Assembly (NCBI RefSeq): GCF_900541275.1
Contig: NZ_UQJH01000001.1
Coordinates: 496,001 to 560,000 of the forward strand
From: an uncultured Porphyromonas sp.
Lineage (GTDB): Bacteria > Bacteroidota > Bacteroidia > Bacteroidales > Porphyromonadaceae
Direction of reading: 5' to 3'
Length of the DNA: 64,000 bases
Below, piece by piece: positions 16,930 through 26,400 of the stretch. The notes beneath the pieces were generated by a model that worked only from the letters and a program-made list of their open reading frames with translations, was not told the DNA's origin and searched no databases. A program made the position numbers and the translations under genes. Positions within the stretch are counted from its first letter, which is position 1. Each line of letters starts with the position of its first letter.

Positions 16930-17979
16930 TCAGATGATGAGCATGGCATCACCGTAGCAACCAAAGCGGTACTCCTCCTTGATCGCCACCTTGTAGGCAT
17001 TCATCATCACGTCGTAGCCACCGAAGGCTACTGCGGTGAGCAGCGTGGAGGAGTACGGCATATGGAAACCGGTCACCATACTATTGGCGATGCCAAAGGT
17101 GTACTCCGGGTAGATAAACTTCCCCGTCCAGCCCCCATAGGGCTTGATAAAGCCATCGGTACTGAGCGCGGTCTCCAGTGCCTTCATCGTCGAGGTGCCG
17201 ACACCGCAGATCTTATGTCCTCCCACACGCGCCTTATTGACCACGTCGCAGCACTCCTGCGTGATAGAGATCTGCTCGGATCCCATCTTGTACTTCGCGA
17301 GGTCGTCCACATCGATCTCGTCGTACATCACGCGGCTGGTGCTTAGCTCAAGCTTCGCAAAGTGGACATCCTTCAGGTCGAGACGCTTCATCAGCTCGCG
17401 GCTGAAGTGAAATCCTGCCGACGGTCCCACTACAGCCCCCTCAGCCTCAGCGTATATGGTCTGGTACCGCTCAGCATCATCCGGTGTCGGCTCACGCTTG
17501 ATATAGTCGGGCAGAGGCGTCATGCCGAGGTCTTTCAGATCTTGGATGAAGTGGTCATGATCCCCGTCGTAGAGGAAGCGAAGGGTACGACCTCGGGAGG
17601 TGGTATTGTCGATCACCTCAGCGACTAGTCGCTCATCGTCACCAAAGAAAAGCTTATTCCCGATCCGGATCTTACGAGCCGGGTCCACGAGGACATCCCA
17701 CAGGTAGTTCTCAGCCTTCAGCTCGCGCATCAGGAATACCTCGATGCGGGCATTCGTCTTCTCCTTATGACCCACGAGGTGAGCAGGGAAGACCTTCGCA
17801 TTATTAAGGACGATCACGTCGTCCTCTGAGAAGTACTCGATCAGATCCTTAAACTGTCTATGCTCGATCTCCCCACTCTTGCGGTGGAGTACCATCATCC
17901 GAGACTCATCACGAAAGTCTGTCGGATGCTGAGCAATCAGTTTCTTGGGCAACTTGAAGCCAAATTGTGACAACTTCAT
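16930..17979 (-). CDS. queA: S-adenosylmethionine:tRNA ribosyltransferase-isomerase
   Basis: Adds the epoxycyclopentane precursor of queuosine to position 34 of tRNAs with GUN anticodons. The 349-aa protein starts MKLSQFGFKLPKKLIAQHP; the conserved DDVIVLNNAKVFPAHLVG, PAGFHFS-like region (GPSAGFHFSRELM) and YPEYTFGIANSMVTGFHMP are visible. The start is 28 bp past the truB stop. Assignment is secure. Confidence 0.97.
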   Translation of the reverse strand: MKLSQFGFKLPKKLIAQHPTDFRDESRMMVLHRKSGEIEHRQFKDLIEYFSEDDVIVLNNAKVFPAHLVGHKEKTNARIEVFLMRELKAENYLWDVLVDPARKIRIGNKLFFGDDERLVAEVIDNTTSRGRTLRFLYDGDHDHFIQDLKDLGMTPLPDYIKREPTPDDAERYQTIYAEAEGAVVGPSAGFHFSRELMKRLDLKDVHFAKLELSTSRVMYDEIDVDDLAKYKMGSEQISITQECCDVVNKARVGGHKICGVGTSTMKALETALSTDGFIKPYGGWTGKFIYPEYTFGIANSMVTGFHMPYSSTLLTAVAFGGYDVMMNAYKVAIKEEYRFGCYGDAMLII

Positions 17980-18007
17980 ATATCAGTGTCTCTAAAATTG
18001 ATTATAC

Positions 18008-18847
18008 CTATTCTCCCCCCTCAGCCACGATGCGATCCGTCCACGCCCTCAGGTCGGTCTGGTGGACGGAAGCATACGCATCCAGCGTCTGCCGAATAAA
18101 TGGCACAAAGTCCTCCGGACGGATGCACTCCTCCACACTTCGGTCGCCCACCCGTGTCCGCCGTAGTCGCGTGAGATGAGCGCCACAGCCGAGTTGCTCA
18201 CCTAGGTCACGAGCCAGCGCGCGGATGAAGATCCCCTTGCCTCCCGTTACCCGTACCCGTGCCAGCGGCGCTTCGTAGCTCAGTAGCTCGATCCGATCGA
18301 AACGGACCCGCTTAGCCGGCAGCTCCACCTCATCCCCCCGACGTGCGATCATATAGGCACGCTCCCCGCCGATCTTCGCTGCGGAGTAGGCGGGCGGCAC
18401 CTGATTGATCTCCCCCTCATACGAGAGCAGAGCTGTACGTATCTCCTCCTCCGTGAGGTGATCATAGGGGTAAAAGGCATCGATGGAATGCTCCAAGTCA
18501 AAGCTCGGCGTGGTGGCGCCTAGCCGTATCGTCGCCTCGTAGCACTTGTCGTGATCCTGCAGCTCCTCGATGCGCTTCGTGAAGCGCCCGGTACAGAGCA
18601 CGACCACACCGGTGGCCAGAGGATCAAGTGTACCGGCATGCCCGACCTTGAGGCGCTTAAGATTGAGCTCCGTGCAGGCGAGCCGGCGAAAGAGATTAAC
18701 CAAGTCGAAGCTGGTCCAGCCGAGTGGCTTATCGACGGAGATGATCATCCCCTCGCTGAAGGGGTTGGGCGGTGCGACACGCCTTCGCCCCCTCTCAGCG
18801 CCTATCTGATAGACTGCTCGAGTCAGTCGCTCCCCTCTATCGTCCAT
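18008..18847 (-). CDS. truB: tRNA pseudouridine(55) synthase
   Basis: Makes pseudouridine 55 in the T-loop of tRNAs. It carries VDKPLGWTSFDLVN, the catalytic aspartate in KVGHAGTLDPLATGVVVLCTG, and SKGTYIRxLA-like GGKGIFIRALARDLG. I place the start at the ATG at 18847 (279 aa); an in-frame GTG at 18856 abuts the uppP stop and would add three residues. Either start is about 20-25 residues longer than the core, as in other Bacteroidetes copies. Confidence 0.96.
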   Translation of the reverse strand: MDDRGERLTRAVYQIGAERGRRRVAPPNPFSEGMIISVDKPLGWTSFDLVNLFRRLACTELNLKRLKVGHAGTLDPLATGVVVLCTGRFTKRIEELQDHDKCYEATIRLGATTPSFDLEHSIDAFYPYDHLTEEEIRTALLSYEGEINQVPPAYSAAKIGGERAYMIARRGDEVELPAKRVRFDRIELLSYEAPLARVRVTGGKGIFIRALARDLGEQLGCGAHLTRLRRTRVGDRSVEECIRPEDFVPFIRQTLDAYASVHQTDLRAWTDRIVAEGGE

Positions 18848-18856
18848 CACCCCCAC

Positions 18857-19711
18857 TTAGAAAACAGCAAGATCCATGCCCAAGCCCAGCATCGCCAAGA
18901 TGACACAGGCGACAGCGATCCGATACCAGCCAAAGGAGGCAAAGGTGTGCTTCTGCACAAAGGTGATGAAGAAACGGACCGCCGCTAGGGCGACGACGAA
19001 GGAGACCACATTACCCACCACCAGCAGACCCATATGATCGGAGAGCACTGATAGATCGCCCGTCTTCCAGAACTTCAGCACCTCATAGCAGGTGGCGCCC
19101 AGCATCGTCGGTACAGCGAGGAAGAAGCTAAACTCTGCCGCCCGCTTCCTATCCATCCCCGCCACCATACCACCGACGATCGTACTCATTGAGCGCGACA
19201 TCCCGGGCATAAACATGGCAATGGTCTGGAAGAGCCCGACGATGAAGGCATTCTTGTAGGTGATCTCCCGTCCGTGGCTTCCCTTATGGAGCCACTTGTC
19301 GATGAAGAGCATCACCACACCTCCGATGAGGAGATTGACCGCGATGATCCACACCGATCCGAGGGCATGATCCACCCAGTCACCGAAGAGCACCCCCAGC
19401 ACTACCGCCGGCAGGAGCCCGATCAGGAGAGCTATGTAGAAGCTGAAACGGCTTACCGTACGTTTCCATGCCGGCACCTCGGGACTATCCATCTCCGGTG
19501 CCACTCTGAAGTCAAAGAAACGCCTCCAGTAGAGCACCACCACGGAGAGGATCGCACCGAGTTGGATCATGACGGTGAAGGCCTTCACAAAAGGCGTACT
19601 CTCGATCCCCATCAGGGACTGAGCGATCACCAAGTGACCGGTGCTGGAGACCGGCAGAAACTCTGTCAGCCCTTCGACGATGGCGAGGACAATGGCTTGG
19701 ACGACTGTCAT
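18857..19711 (-). CDS. uppP: Undecaprenyl-diphosphatase
   Basis: Integral membrane phosphatase recycling undecaprenyl diphosphate, the lipid carrier for peptidoglycan and surface glycans. The BacA signatures EGLTEFLPVSSTGHL (residues 13-27) and PGMSRSMSTIVGG are intact, with about seven or eight hydrophobic segments over 284 aa. It overlaps the end of the DUF3098 gene by 4 bp, and truB follows at once. No bacitracin-specific regulation is visible. Confidence 0.97.
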   Translation of the reverse strand: MTVVQAIVLAIVEGLTEFLPVSSTGHLVIAQSLMGIESTPFVKAFTVMIQLGAILSVVVLYWRRFFDFRVAPEMDSPEVPAWKRTVSRFSFYIALLIGLLPAVVLGVLFGDWVDHALGSVWIIAVNLLIGGVVMLFIDKWLHKGSHGREITYKNAFIVGLFQTIAMFMPGMSRSMSTIVGGMVAGMDRKRAAEFSFFLAVPTMLGATCYEVLKFWKTGDLSVLSDHMGLLVVGNVVSFVVALAAVRFFITFVQKHTFASFGWYRIAVACVILAMLGLGMDLAVF

Positions 19712-20025
19712 CTCTCAGTTAGCTCAGTGGTGTCATCGGAGGGAGTCCCCTCACCGGTGTTGCTCCCCTTATAGTCGCTTCGCTTCCTCCAGAGGATCGC
19801 CACGGCGATGCCGGCATAGCCCAGCATGCAGACCAGCGGAGCCACACGGATGCGCAGGGGGCTGAAGACCTCAGGATTAAAAGTCACCCCATCCGTGGAG
19901 GCGCCTCCGCTCATCAGCAGATACCCAATGATCAGGAGAAGGAGTGAGCCTACGAGGATTAAGAGATTGACTCTCCCGAAACCGTAGGTTTCAAAGTGCA
20001 TTTTCTTACCCTTATCTTTACTCAT
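19708..20025 (-). CDS. DUF3098 membrane protein
   Basis: A 105-aa protein with two transmembrane helices (about 17-36 and 66-84). FGRVNLLILVGSLLLL followed by LLMSGGASTDGVTFNPEVFS and RIRVAPLVCMLGYAG match the DUF3098 pattern found between ftsX and uppP across Bacteroidetes. I use the ATG at 20025 (MSKDKGKKM) because the 17 upstream codons are not family-like. The function is unknown; the fixed gene neighbourhood suggests a role near division or cell-wall lipid recycling (inference). Confidence 0.88.
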   Translation of the reverse strand: MSKDKGKKMHFETYGFGRVNLLILVGSLLLLIIGYLLMSGGASTDGVTFNPEVFSPLRIRVAPLVCMLGYAGIAVAILWRKRSDYKGSNTGEGTPSDDTTELTER

Positions 20026-20050
20026 AACATTGTGTCTTGATAGCCTGCTC

Positions 20051-20935
20051 TTAGGCACGATAGAGACGATCCTCATCCATCTTGAGGTAGCGACTGACTG
20101 CAGCCGCAGAGGCGATCCAGGAGATTAGGATCCCTGAGAGCAGCACGACCGCCCCGGCGATCACCATATTCTGCACCGACAGCACACCACTGAGGATCGG
20201 ATACTTCGTCAGGAGGTAGTAGCGGCACCAGACCATCAGCCCGATGGCAACCACCGCCGCCACCACACCACTCCTGATACCCGAGGCGATGAAGGGGCGG
20301 CGAATAAAGGAGCCGGTCGCCCCCACTAATCGCATCGTGTAGATGATGAAGCGCTTGGCATAGACCCGCAGGCGGATCGTATTATTGATCAGGACGACCG
20401 AGATCACCAGCAGGAGCAGCGCCAGTGCACCCATGATCAGGGCGATGGTGCTGAGATTGCGATTGAGCTCATCGACCAAGTCCTTACGGTAGGAGACCGT
20501 CTGTGCGATAGGGAAGGACTGCAGGTCCTTAGCGATCAGTTCGACACTGTCCGGGCTAGCGGCATACTCTGAGAGGACGTGCACCTCCAGTGTGGGTGAG
20601 AGGGGGTTCCACCCGAGGAAGTCCTCAGGGTTTTCCCCCAGCTCCTCGGCCAACTCCTGCATCGCCTCCTCCTTGGAGTAATAGGTCACCTCCTTGGCGT
20701 AGGGCTTAGATGAGATCTTGTCCCGCATCGAGACGATGTCGGCATCGGGGCTCTCCGGATCGAGCAGCACGGTGTAGCTGAGACTCTCGCGGATGTAGTC
20801 CCCCAAGCCACGCCCCACGAGACCGATCATCGCCACGAGACCGATCAGGAAGAGTACAGCACAGATACTGACTGTACTGAGGAATGTAGAGCCGGTCACC
20901 GGGACCCGGTGCGATTTCTTGGGCTTAGTCGACAT
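20051..20935 (-). CDS. ftsX: Cell-division protein FtsX
   Basis: Permease-like partner of FtsE that activates septal peptidoglycan hydrolases. The 294-aa protein has a first transmembrane helix (about 20-43), a large extracytoplasmic loop (about 45-165) with the FtsX ECD pattern (SLSYTVLLDPESPDADI, KDLVDELNRNLST), then three transmembrane helices in the FtsX/MacB domain, including NTIRLRVYAKRFIIYTMRLVGAT. No ftsE is adjacent, as usual in Bacteroidetes. First gene of the run down to ispH. Confidence 0.94.
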   Translation of the reverse strand: MSTKPKKSHRVPVTGSTFLSTVSICAVLFLIGLVAMIGLVGRGLGDYIRESLSYTVLLDPESPDADIVSMRDKISSKPYAKEVTYYSKEEAMQELAEELGENPEDFLGWNPLSPTLEVHVLSEYAASPDSVELIAKDLQSFPIAQTVSYRKDLVDELNRNLSTIALIMGALALLLLVISVVLINNTIRLRVYAKRFIIYTMRLVGATGSFIRRPFIASGIRSGVVAAVVAIGLMVWCRYYLLTKYPILSGVLSVQNMVIAGAVVLLSGILISWIASAAAVSRYLKMDEDRLYRA

Positions 20936-21075
20936 ATCTATCTACCAATTTTATTGTGTCCATTTAGGATGGGAAAAGTAGTCCCCGGAGCAAGGCAAGA
21001 GAGCCGAAAGTCGATCTGTGAGCTTCCCCTCTCTCTGCGTCGCTTCAGCACGCTTACAATCGTCCATTCAGTATG

Positions 21076-21083
21076 CAAATATA
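21076..21083 (-). promoter_or_regulatory. -7-like element upstream of ftsX
   Basis: Minus-strand TATATTTG, about 140 bases upstream of the ftsX ATG and 53 bp from repeat array B. No good -33 element; tentative. Confidence 0.3.
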
Positions 21084-21135
21084 CCAAATCAAACGGCACC
21101 ACCCCCTCCCCTATCACCATCATCAGGAGTGCATC

Positions 21136-21217
21136 CTATTACCGATATTAGATGAAACTAATACCGGTAATAGACTTCACTAATATCGGTATTAGTATTC
21201 TCTTTTACCGGTATTAG
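21136..21217. repeat. Array B of the 22-bp-period repeat (4 units)
   Basis: Units at 21136-21151 (CTATTACCGATATTAG), 21158-21173 (CTAATACCGGTAATAG), 21180-21195 (CTAATATCGGTATTAG) and 21202-21217 (CTTTTACCGGTATTAG), each 22 bp apart. Two units have a symmetric CCGG centre. The array lies in the 331-bp gap between the cobalamin adenosyltransferase stop and ftsX; besides it and a weak -7 box I see nothing in the gap. Confidence 0.95.
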
Positions 21218-21266
21218 AGAATGGCGAGACGAGCGCAGGGGACTGTGGCGCTAGGGGAGGGCGAAG

Positions 21267-21863
21267 TCAGAAGACCTCTTTGCTCCCCTTCCAGACCACC
21301 TCCTTACCGCCCTCAGCACGAGCGGCAGCCCGCCCGAGGACAAAGAAGTAGTCGCTCAGGCGATTGATATACTGCAGGACGGAGGGATCGATCACAGCAG
21401 TCGGCTCCGCCTCAAGGAAGGCATAGATGTCCCGCTCCGAGCGCCGCGCCACAGTGCGACAAATATGCGCCACAGAGGCAGCTCGACCACCGGCGGGGAG
21501 GATAAATTGCTTCAGCTTCGGCAGCTCCCCATCGAGCTTATCGACCATCTGCTCTAAGTGGTGGATATCCTCCTCGGAGAGGCCGCTGCCACAGTACTTC
21601 AGGAGCTCCGGGTCAGTCGTGTCCGTCGCAATATGCGTGCCGCAGGTGAAGAGCCGCTCCTGGATCTCCTGCAGCAGCTCATCCTGCTCCAGAGCGGACG
21701 GCAGCTCGGCACGAAGCAGACCTATGAATGAATTGAGCTCATCGAGCTGGCCATAGGCATTCAGCCTTGGTGACGCCTTGGAGACCCGCTTGCCACCGAC
21801 GAGAGAGGTCTTGCCCTTATCGCCACGACCGGTGTAGAGCTTGCTTTTCTTTTGTTCGTCCAT
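21267..21863 (-). CDS. Cob(I)yrinic acid a,c-diamide adenosyltransferase, PduO type
   Basis: Transfers the adenosyl group of ATP to cob(I)alamin to make coenzyme B12. The PduO N-terminal motif KLYTGRGDKGKTSLVGGKRV is near residues 8-26; FILPAGGRAASVAHICRTVARRSER carries the conserved arginine-rich nucleotide site. At 198 aa it is a stand-alone enzyme. No other cobalamin gene is near, which fits a bacterium that salvages cobalamin for B12-dependent metabolism (inference). It starts 2 bp after the upstream gene. Confidence 0.94.
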   Translation of the reverse strand: MDEQKKSKLYTGRGDKGKTSLVGGKRVSKASPRLNAYGQLDELNSFIGLLRAELPSALEQDELLQEIQERLFTCGTHIATDTTDPELLKYCGSGLSEEDIHHLEQMVDKLDGELPKLKQFILPAGGRAASVAHICRTVARRSERDIYAFLEAEPTAVIDPSVLQYINRLSDYFFVLGRAAARAEGGKEVVWKGSKEVF

Positions 21864-21865
21864 TG

Positions 21866-22405
21866 TTAGACAGTACTACGATAAATGTAAAGGTTGTCGT
21901 TCTTACTAAATAGCAGGGAATGGTCATACAGATCGATCACCACCCCTCGAGTCAGCTGAGCCACTAAGTCCCGTAGCCGCTCCTCTGCAGCCCTATCCCG
22001 CCTCACGTCAGTCAGCAGCACTGCCCTACCCTTCACCTGTAGGAAGCGTAGAGCCTCCTCTGCGCTGTCAGTGTAGAGCAGCACCCGATCCATCGTCCCG
22101 AGGTCGCTCAGCGGCAAGGTCCCCACACGACTATCAGCGAGAGCTGCGTAGTCCATAGCTGTCTGCCGATCCGGAGTCGTCTCACCATAAGTGGCCACCT
22201 CATAGCCCAGACGGGCGACAAGCCTATACCAGAGCGCCAGGCGATCCTCATCCGGTGTGGGGAGGTAGTACTCATACTTCGGCTGCACGACAGAGCAAAC
22301 CATCCGATACGCCATCGGCGAGTGGACACCGTGACCTCGTCCGTAGCGGAGCTTACGGATTAGGCGACAGGAGAAGAGACTCCGGCGAGGATAAAGGGAG
22401 TGCAT
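21866..22405 (-). CDS. Methyltransferase-like protein, apparently degenerate
   Basis: A 179-aa protein with FSCRLIRKLRYGRGHGVHSP near the N-terminus, a block typical of an uncharacterised Bacteroidetes class I SAM-methyltransferase-like family, and a C-terminal VVIDLYDHSLLFSKNDNLYIY that also fits it. Between them I see no good glycine-rich SAM motif, so the core may be degraded or strongly diverged. I use the ATG at 22405; the frame is open 19 codons upstream but those residues overlap a C8 tract and are not family-like. It lies 19 bp after yicC and 2 bp before the adenosyltransferase. Confidence 0.65.
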   Translation of the reverse strand: MHSLYPRRSLFSCRLIRKLRYGRGHGVHSPMAYRMVCSVVQPKYEYYLPTPDEDRLALWYRLVARLGYEVATYGETTPDRQTAMDYAALADSRVGTLPLSDLGTMDRVLLYTDSAEEALRFLQVKGRAVLLTDVRRDRAAEERLRDLVAQLTRGVVIDLYDHSLLFSKNDNLYIYRSTV

Positions 22406-22424
22406 AGGGGGGGGAAAAAAAGGA

Positions 22425-23303
22425 TCAGAGGACGTTGAGCACCTGCTCCTTGATCTGCTCAAGATGATCCTTCATCTTGACCGTGATCTTCTGAAGCGTG
22501 GCGTGGTTGCTCTTGGAGCCAAAGGTATTGATCTCTCGACCGATCTCCTGTGCGATGAAGCCAAGCTTACGCCCCTGCCCGACCTCGCCATCCATAGTGG
22601 ACTCGAAGTAGGAGAGGTGGTTGATAAGCCTATTACGCTCCTCATGCACGTCAAGCTTGTCGATGTAATAGATCATCTCCTGCTCGAGACGACTGGCATC
22701 GAAGTTATTCTGTGTCACGCGACGCAGCTCCGTCTCAAGTCTCTCCCTCACCGTGTCGATGCGCTCTTGCTCGTATGGCTCGGTAGAGCCGATGAGCGTC
22801 CTGATCGCCTCGATATTCTCTTGGAACACCCGATAGAGCGACTCTCCCTCCTGAGCCCGGAAGGCAATGAAGTGGTCGACTGCCTCCTCCAACGCCTCCA
22901 TCACCAAGCGCCCATCGCTCTCCCGCTCGGCCTCATCGATCTCTACCGTATGGAGCACGCCCTGGAAGCCAATGATTAGTCTCATAGGGTCCTGAGGCAG
23001 CGGGATACCGGTGTCACTGCTGAGCTGCTGCAGGCGCTCCCAGTAGGTAGCTGCCACCTGCTCGTCAAGCGTGAGTGGTGCCTGCGCCTCAAGGTGATCC
23101 ACAGAGACGTAGACATCCATCTTACCACGCAGGCAGCGCGTAGTGGTCCTCTTGCGGATCTCCTGCTCCAGCGCGCGCAAGTGACCCGGTATATGGACAT
23201 TGACATCCGCATTCTTGCTATTTACGGAGTAGATCTCCACGGTGATCTTCTTCCCCTCACCGCTCTTCTCCGCCCTCCCGAAGCCGGTCATTGAGTATAT
23301 CAT
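22425..23303 (-). CDS. yicC: YicC-family endoribonuclease
   Basis: A 292-aa protein starting MIYSMTGFGRAEKSGEG, the classic YicC N-terminus, with RCLRGKMDVYVSVD and the C-terminal DUF1732 region containing GRKLGFIAQEIGREINTFGSK. YicC members are metal-dependent endoribonucleases implicated in RNA decay. In many Bacteroidetes it stands beside gmk and nadD; here those are 37 kb away on the same strand. Confidence 0.94.
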   Translation of the reverse strand: MIYSMTGFGRAEKSGEGKKITVEIYSVNSKNADVNVHIPGHLRALEQEIRKRTTTRCLRGKMDVYVSVDHLEAQAPLTLDEQVAATYWERLQQLSSDTGIPLPQDPMRLIIGFQGVLHTVEIDEAERESDGRLVMEALEEAVDHFIAFRAQEGESLYRVFQENIEAIRTLIGSTEPYEQERIDTVRERLETELRRVTQNNFDASRLEQEMIYYIDKLDVHEERNRLINHLSYFESTMDGEVGQGRKLGFIAQEIGREINTFGSKSNHATLQKITVKMKDHLEQIKEQVLNVL

Positions 23304-23313
23304 AAGTAGTATA

Positions 23314-23381
23314 TAAAAAAAGGACAGCCCCTCCGCTCCACTGCTTCTCCACCGGAGTCAGGGTACGTCATGGCTGTCCTT
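23314..23381 (-). terminator. Terminator downstream of secA
   Basis: On the minus strand AAGGACAGCC (23381-23372) pairs with GGCTGTCCTT (23329-23320), followed by a T run. The 42-base loop holds a further small CTCCG/CGGAG stem. It separates secA from yicC. Confidence 0.85.
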
Positions 23382-23408
23382 AGATAAAATAGTCGAGATC
23401 AGTTATCG

Positions 23409-26400
23409 TCAGAGGTTTCGGCCGTGGCAGTTCTTAAATTTCTTACCACTGCCACAGGGACAGGGATCGTTGCGACCCACCTTCTTGGCTGCGCGGTAGG
23501 GGACGTTATTCGCCTGGGCCGCCTCAGACGCAGCACGCCCAGCCTCGGTACGCTGCTCCGCCTGCTCCTGGTAGTCATCCTTCTGCTCGCGGTAGCGACT
23601 GCGGTCATTGCTACGCGGGTCATCGTGATGCTCACCGATGCGCACCTGCTGCTGGGCAGCGGCACGAGCCATCGCGGCGGCACGAGCAGCCTGCGCCTGA
23701 CGACGCGCCTCCTGCTCCTCCGGTGTAGCGATATTGATATGGCCACGCATGATGATCTCGGTGATCTTCACATTCAGGTCATCGATCATACGCTTGAAGA
23801 GGTCATACGCCTCGACCTTGAAGATCACCAGCGGATCCTTATTCTCATAAGAGGCGGTACGTACGGCATTTTGCAGCTCATCCATGGCGAGGAGGTGACG
23901 CTCCCACGCCTCATCGATCGTGTAGAGGAGGATCGTCTTCATAAAGGACTTAGCGATGCTCTGCGACTTGCTCTCCACCGCCTCCTTCAGGTTCGTCACC
24001 ACATTGTACATCAGTCTACCATCTGTCACAGGGACGTAGATCTGCTCCACCTGCGAGCCATGCTCCTGGTAGAAAGCCTGCAAGGCCGGGTCGGCCTGCT
24101 CCGCCATCCGGTCCATACGGCGCTTCAGCGTGGCAGAGGCCTCATCGAGAAGCTTGGACGCAATGTCATTCGCATCCATACCCTTGAAGTCCGTCTCAGA
24201 CACCGGGCACTCGATCGCAAAAACCTTGTATACCTCTGTGCGGAAGTCATCGAAGGAGCCTCCCTCATACTTAGTCGCAAGATAAATCGCAGACTGCTCG
24301 AGGGTATTCATCACATCCAGCCCGATGCGCTCTCCCATCAGGGCGTGACGACGCCGGGTGTAGATCACCTTACGCTGAGCATTCTTCACGTCGTCGTACT
24401 CAAGGAGGTGCTTACGGATGCCGTAGTTATTCTCCTCGACCTTTTTCTGAGCATTCTCCACCGTCTTGCTAAGCTGCTTGGAGACGAGCATATCGTCATC
24501 CTTAAGTCCCATCGTGGAGAGCACCTTCGCCATACGATCCGAGCCGAAGAGACGCATCAGCTTATCCTCCAGCGAGACGAAGAAAACGGACGATCCCGGG
24601 TCTCCCTGACGGCCGGCACGACCACGCAGCTGACGATCCACGCGGCGGGACTCGTGGCGCTCTGTACCGATGATGGCGAGACCACCCGCTGCCTTCACCT
24701 CAGGTGAGAGCTTGATATCGGTACCACGACCTGCCATATTGGTAGCAATGGTCACCGTACTCGACTGACCCGCCTGAGCGACAATGTCTGCCTCCTTCTG
24801 GAAGAGCTTTGCATTGAGCACATTGTGCGGGATATGCTTCAGGTCGAGCATCTTGCTGAGGAGCTCCGAGATCTCCACCGAGGTGGTACCGACGAGGACT
24901 GGGCGCCCTGCCTCGGTAATCGCCTGGATCTCATCGATGACGGCATTGTACTTTGCCTTTGCCGTCTTGTAGATGCGGTCATTCTCGTCATTACGGATCA
25001 CCGGTCTATTGGTCGGGATCACGACCACGTCGAGCTTGTAGATGTCCCAAAACTCCTTAGCCTCCGTCTCGGCCGTACCGGTCATGCCGGAGAGCTTGTG
25101 GTACATACGGAAGTAATTCTGCAGAGTGATCGTCGCCTTGGTCTGTGAGGCCTGCTGCACCTTGACGTGCTCCTTTGCCTCGATCGCCTGGTGAAGTCCA
25201 TCGGAGTAGCGGCGACCATTCATGATACGACCGGTCTGCTCGTCGACGATCATCACCTGATTGTCGATCACCACGTACTGATCATCTCGGTCAAAGAGGG
25301 TGTAAGCCTTCAGTAGCTGCTGCACCGTATGCACACGCTCACTCTTGACGGAGTAGTTGGTCAGCAACTCATCCTTGGTACCGGCCTTCTCCTCCTCGCT
25401 CATCTCCTTATTCTCCAACTCAGACATCTGGGCGGCAATATCGGGGAGGACAAAGAAGCCGGGATCCTCATTCTTCTGCGACAGCAGGTCAAAGCCCTTA
25501 TCTGTCAGCTCGATCTGGCTATTCTTCTCATCCACGACGAAGTAGAGCGGATCAGTCACCACATGCATCTCGCGGTTGTTGTCCTGCATATAGAAGCCCT
25601 CGGTGTCCAAGAGACGCTTCTTCACACCCTCGGTGCTGAGGTACTTGATCAGTGGCTTGTACTTCGGCAGACCCTTATAACTGCGGAAGAGCAGCAGATA
25701 GCCCTCGTCCACCTCCTTGGGGTCGTCGCTTGCGATCTTCTTCTTCGCCTCATTGAGGAGCCGGGTACAGAGCGTCCGCTGAGCAGTCACGACGGACTCT
25801 ACATCCTCACGGAACTCCTCAAACATCTGATCTCCCTTTGACTCCACCGGTCCGGAGATGATCAGCGGGGTACGGGCATCATCGATCAGCACGGAGTCCA
25901 CCTCATCGACTATGGCGAAGTTGTGGACCCTCTGCACCATATCCTCTGGGCGGCGTGCCATATTGTCGCGCAGGTAGTCGAAGCCGAATTCGTTATTGGT
26001 CCCGAAGGTGATGTCACAGTCGTAAGCGCGCTTACGCTCGGGCGAGTTGGGCTCGTGCTTGTCGATGCAGTCTACGGTGAGGCCGTGGAATTGGTACAGC
26101 GGTCCCATCCACTCCTCATCACGCTTGGAGAGGTAGTCATTCACGGTCACCACATGGACGCCGTTACCGGTGAGGGCGTTGAGGAAGACCGGCAGCGTTG
26201 CCACCAGCGTCTTACCCTCACCTGTCGCCATCTCAGCGATCTTGCCCTGATGCAGCACGATACCACCGATCAGCTGCACATCGTAGTGGACCATATCCCA
26301 CTTCGTGAGATTGCCGCCGGCCTCCCACTCATTCTTGTAGATCGCCTTATCACCATCTATGGTGACGAAGTCGTGATCCACGGAGAGGTCACGGTCGTAC

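Noticed and set aside
23424..24707. Open frame of 427 codons antisense to secA
   Set aside because: Shadow of SecA; the conserved SecA motifs are on the other strand.
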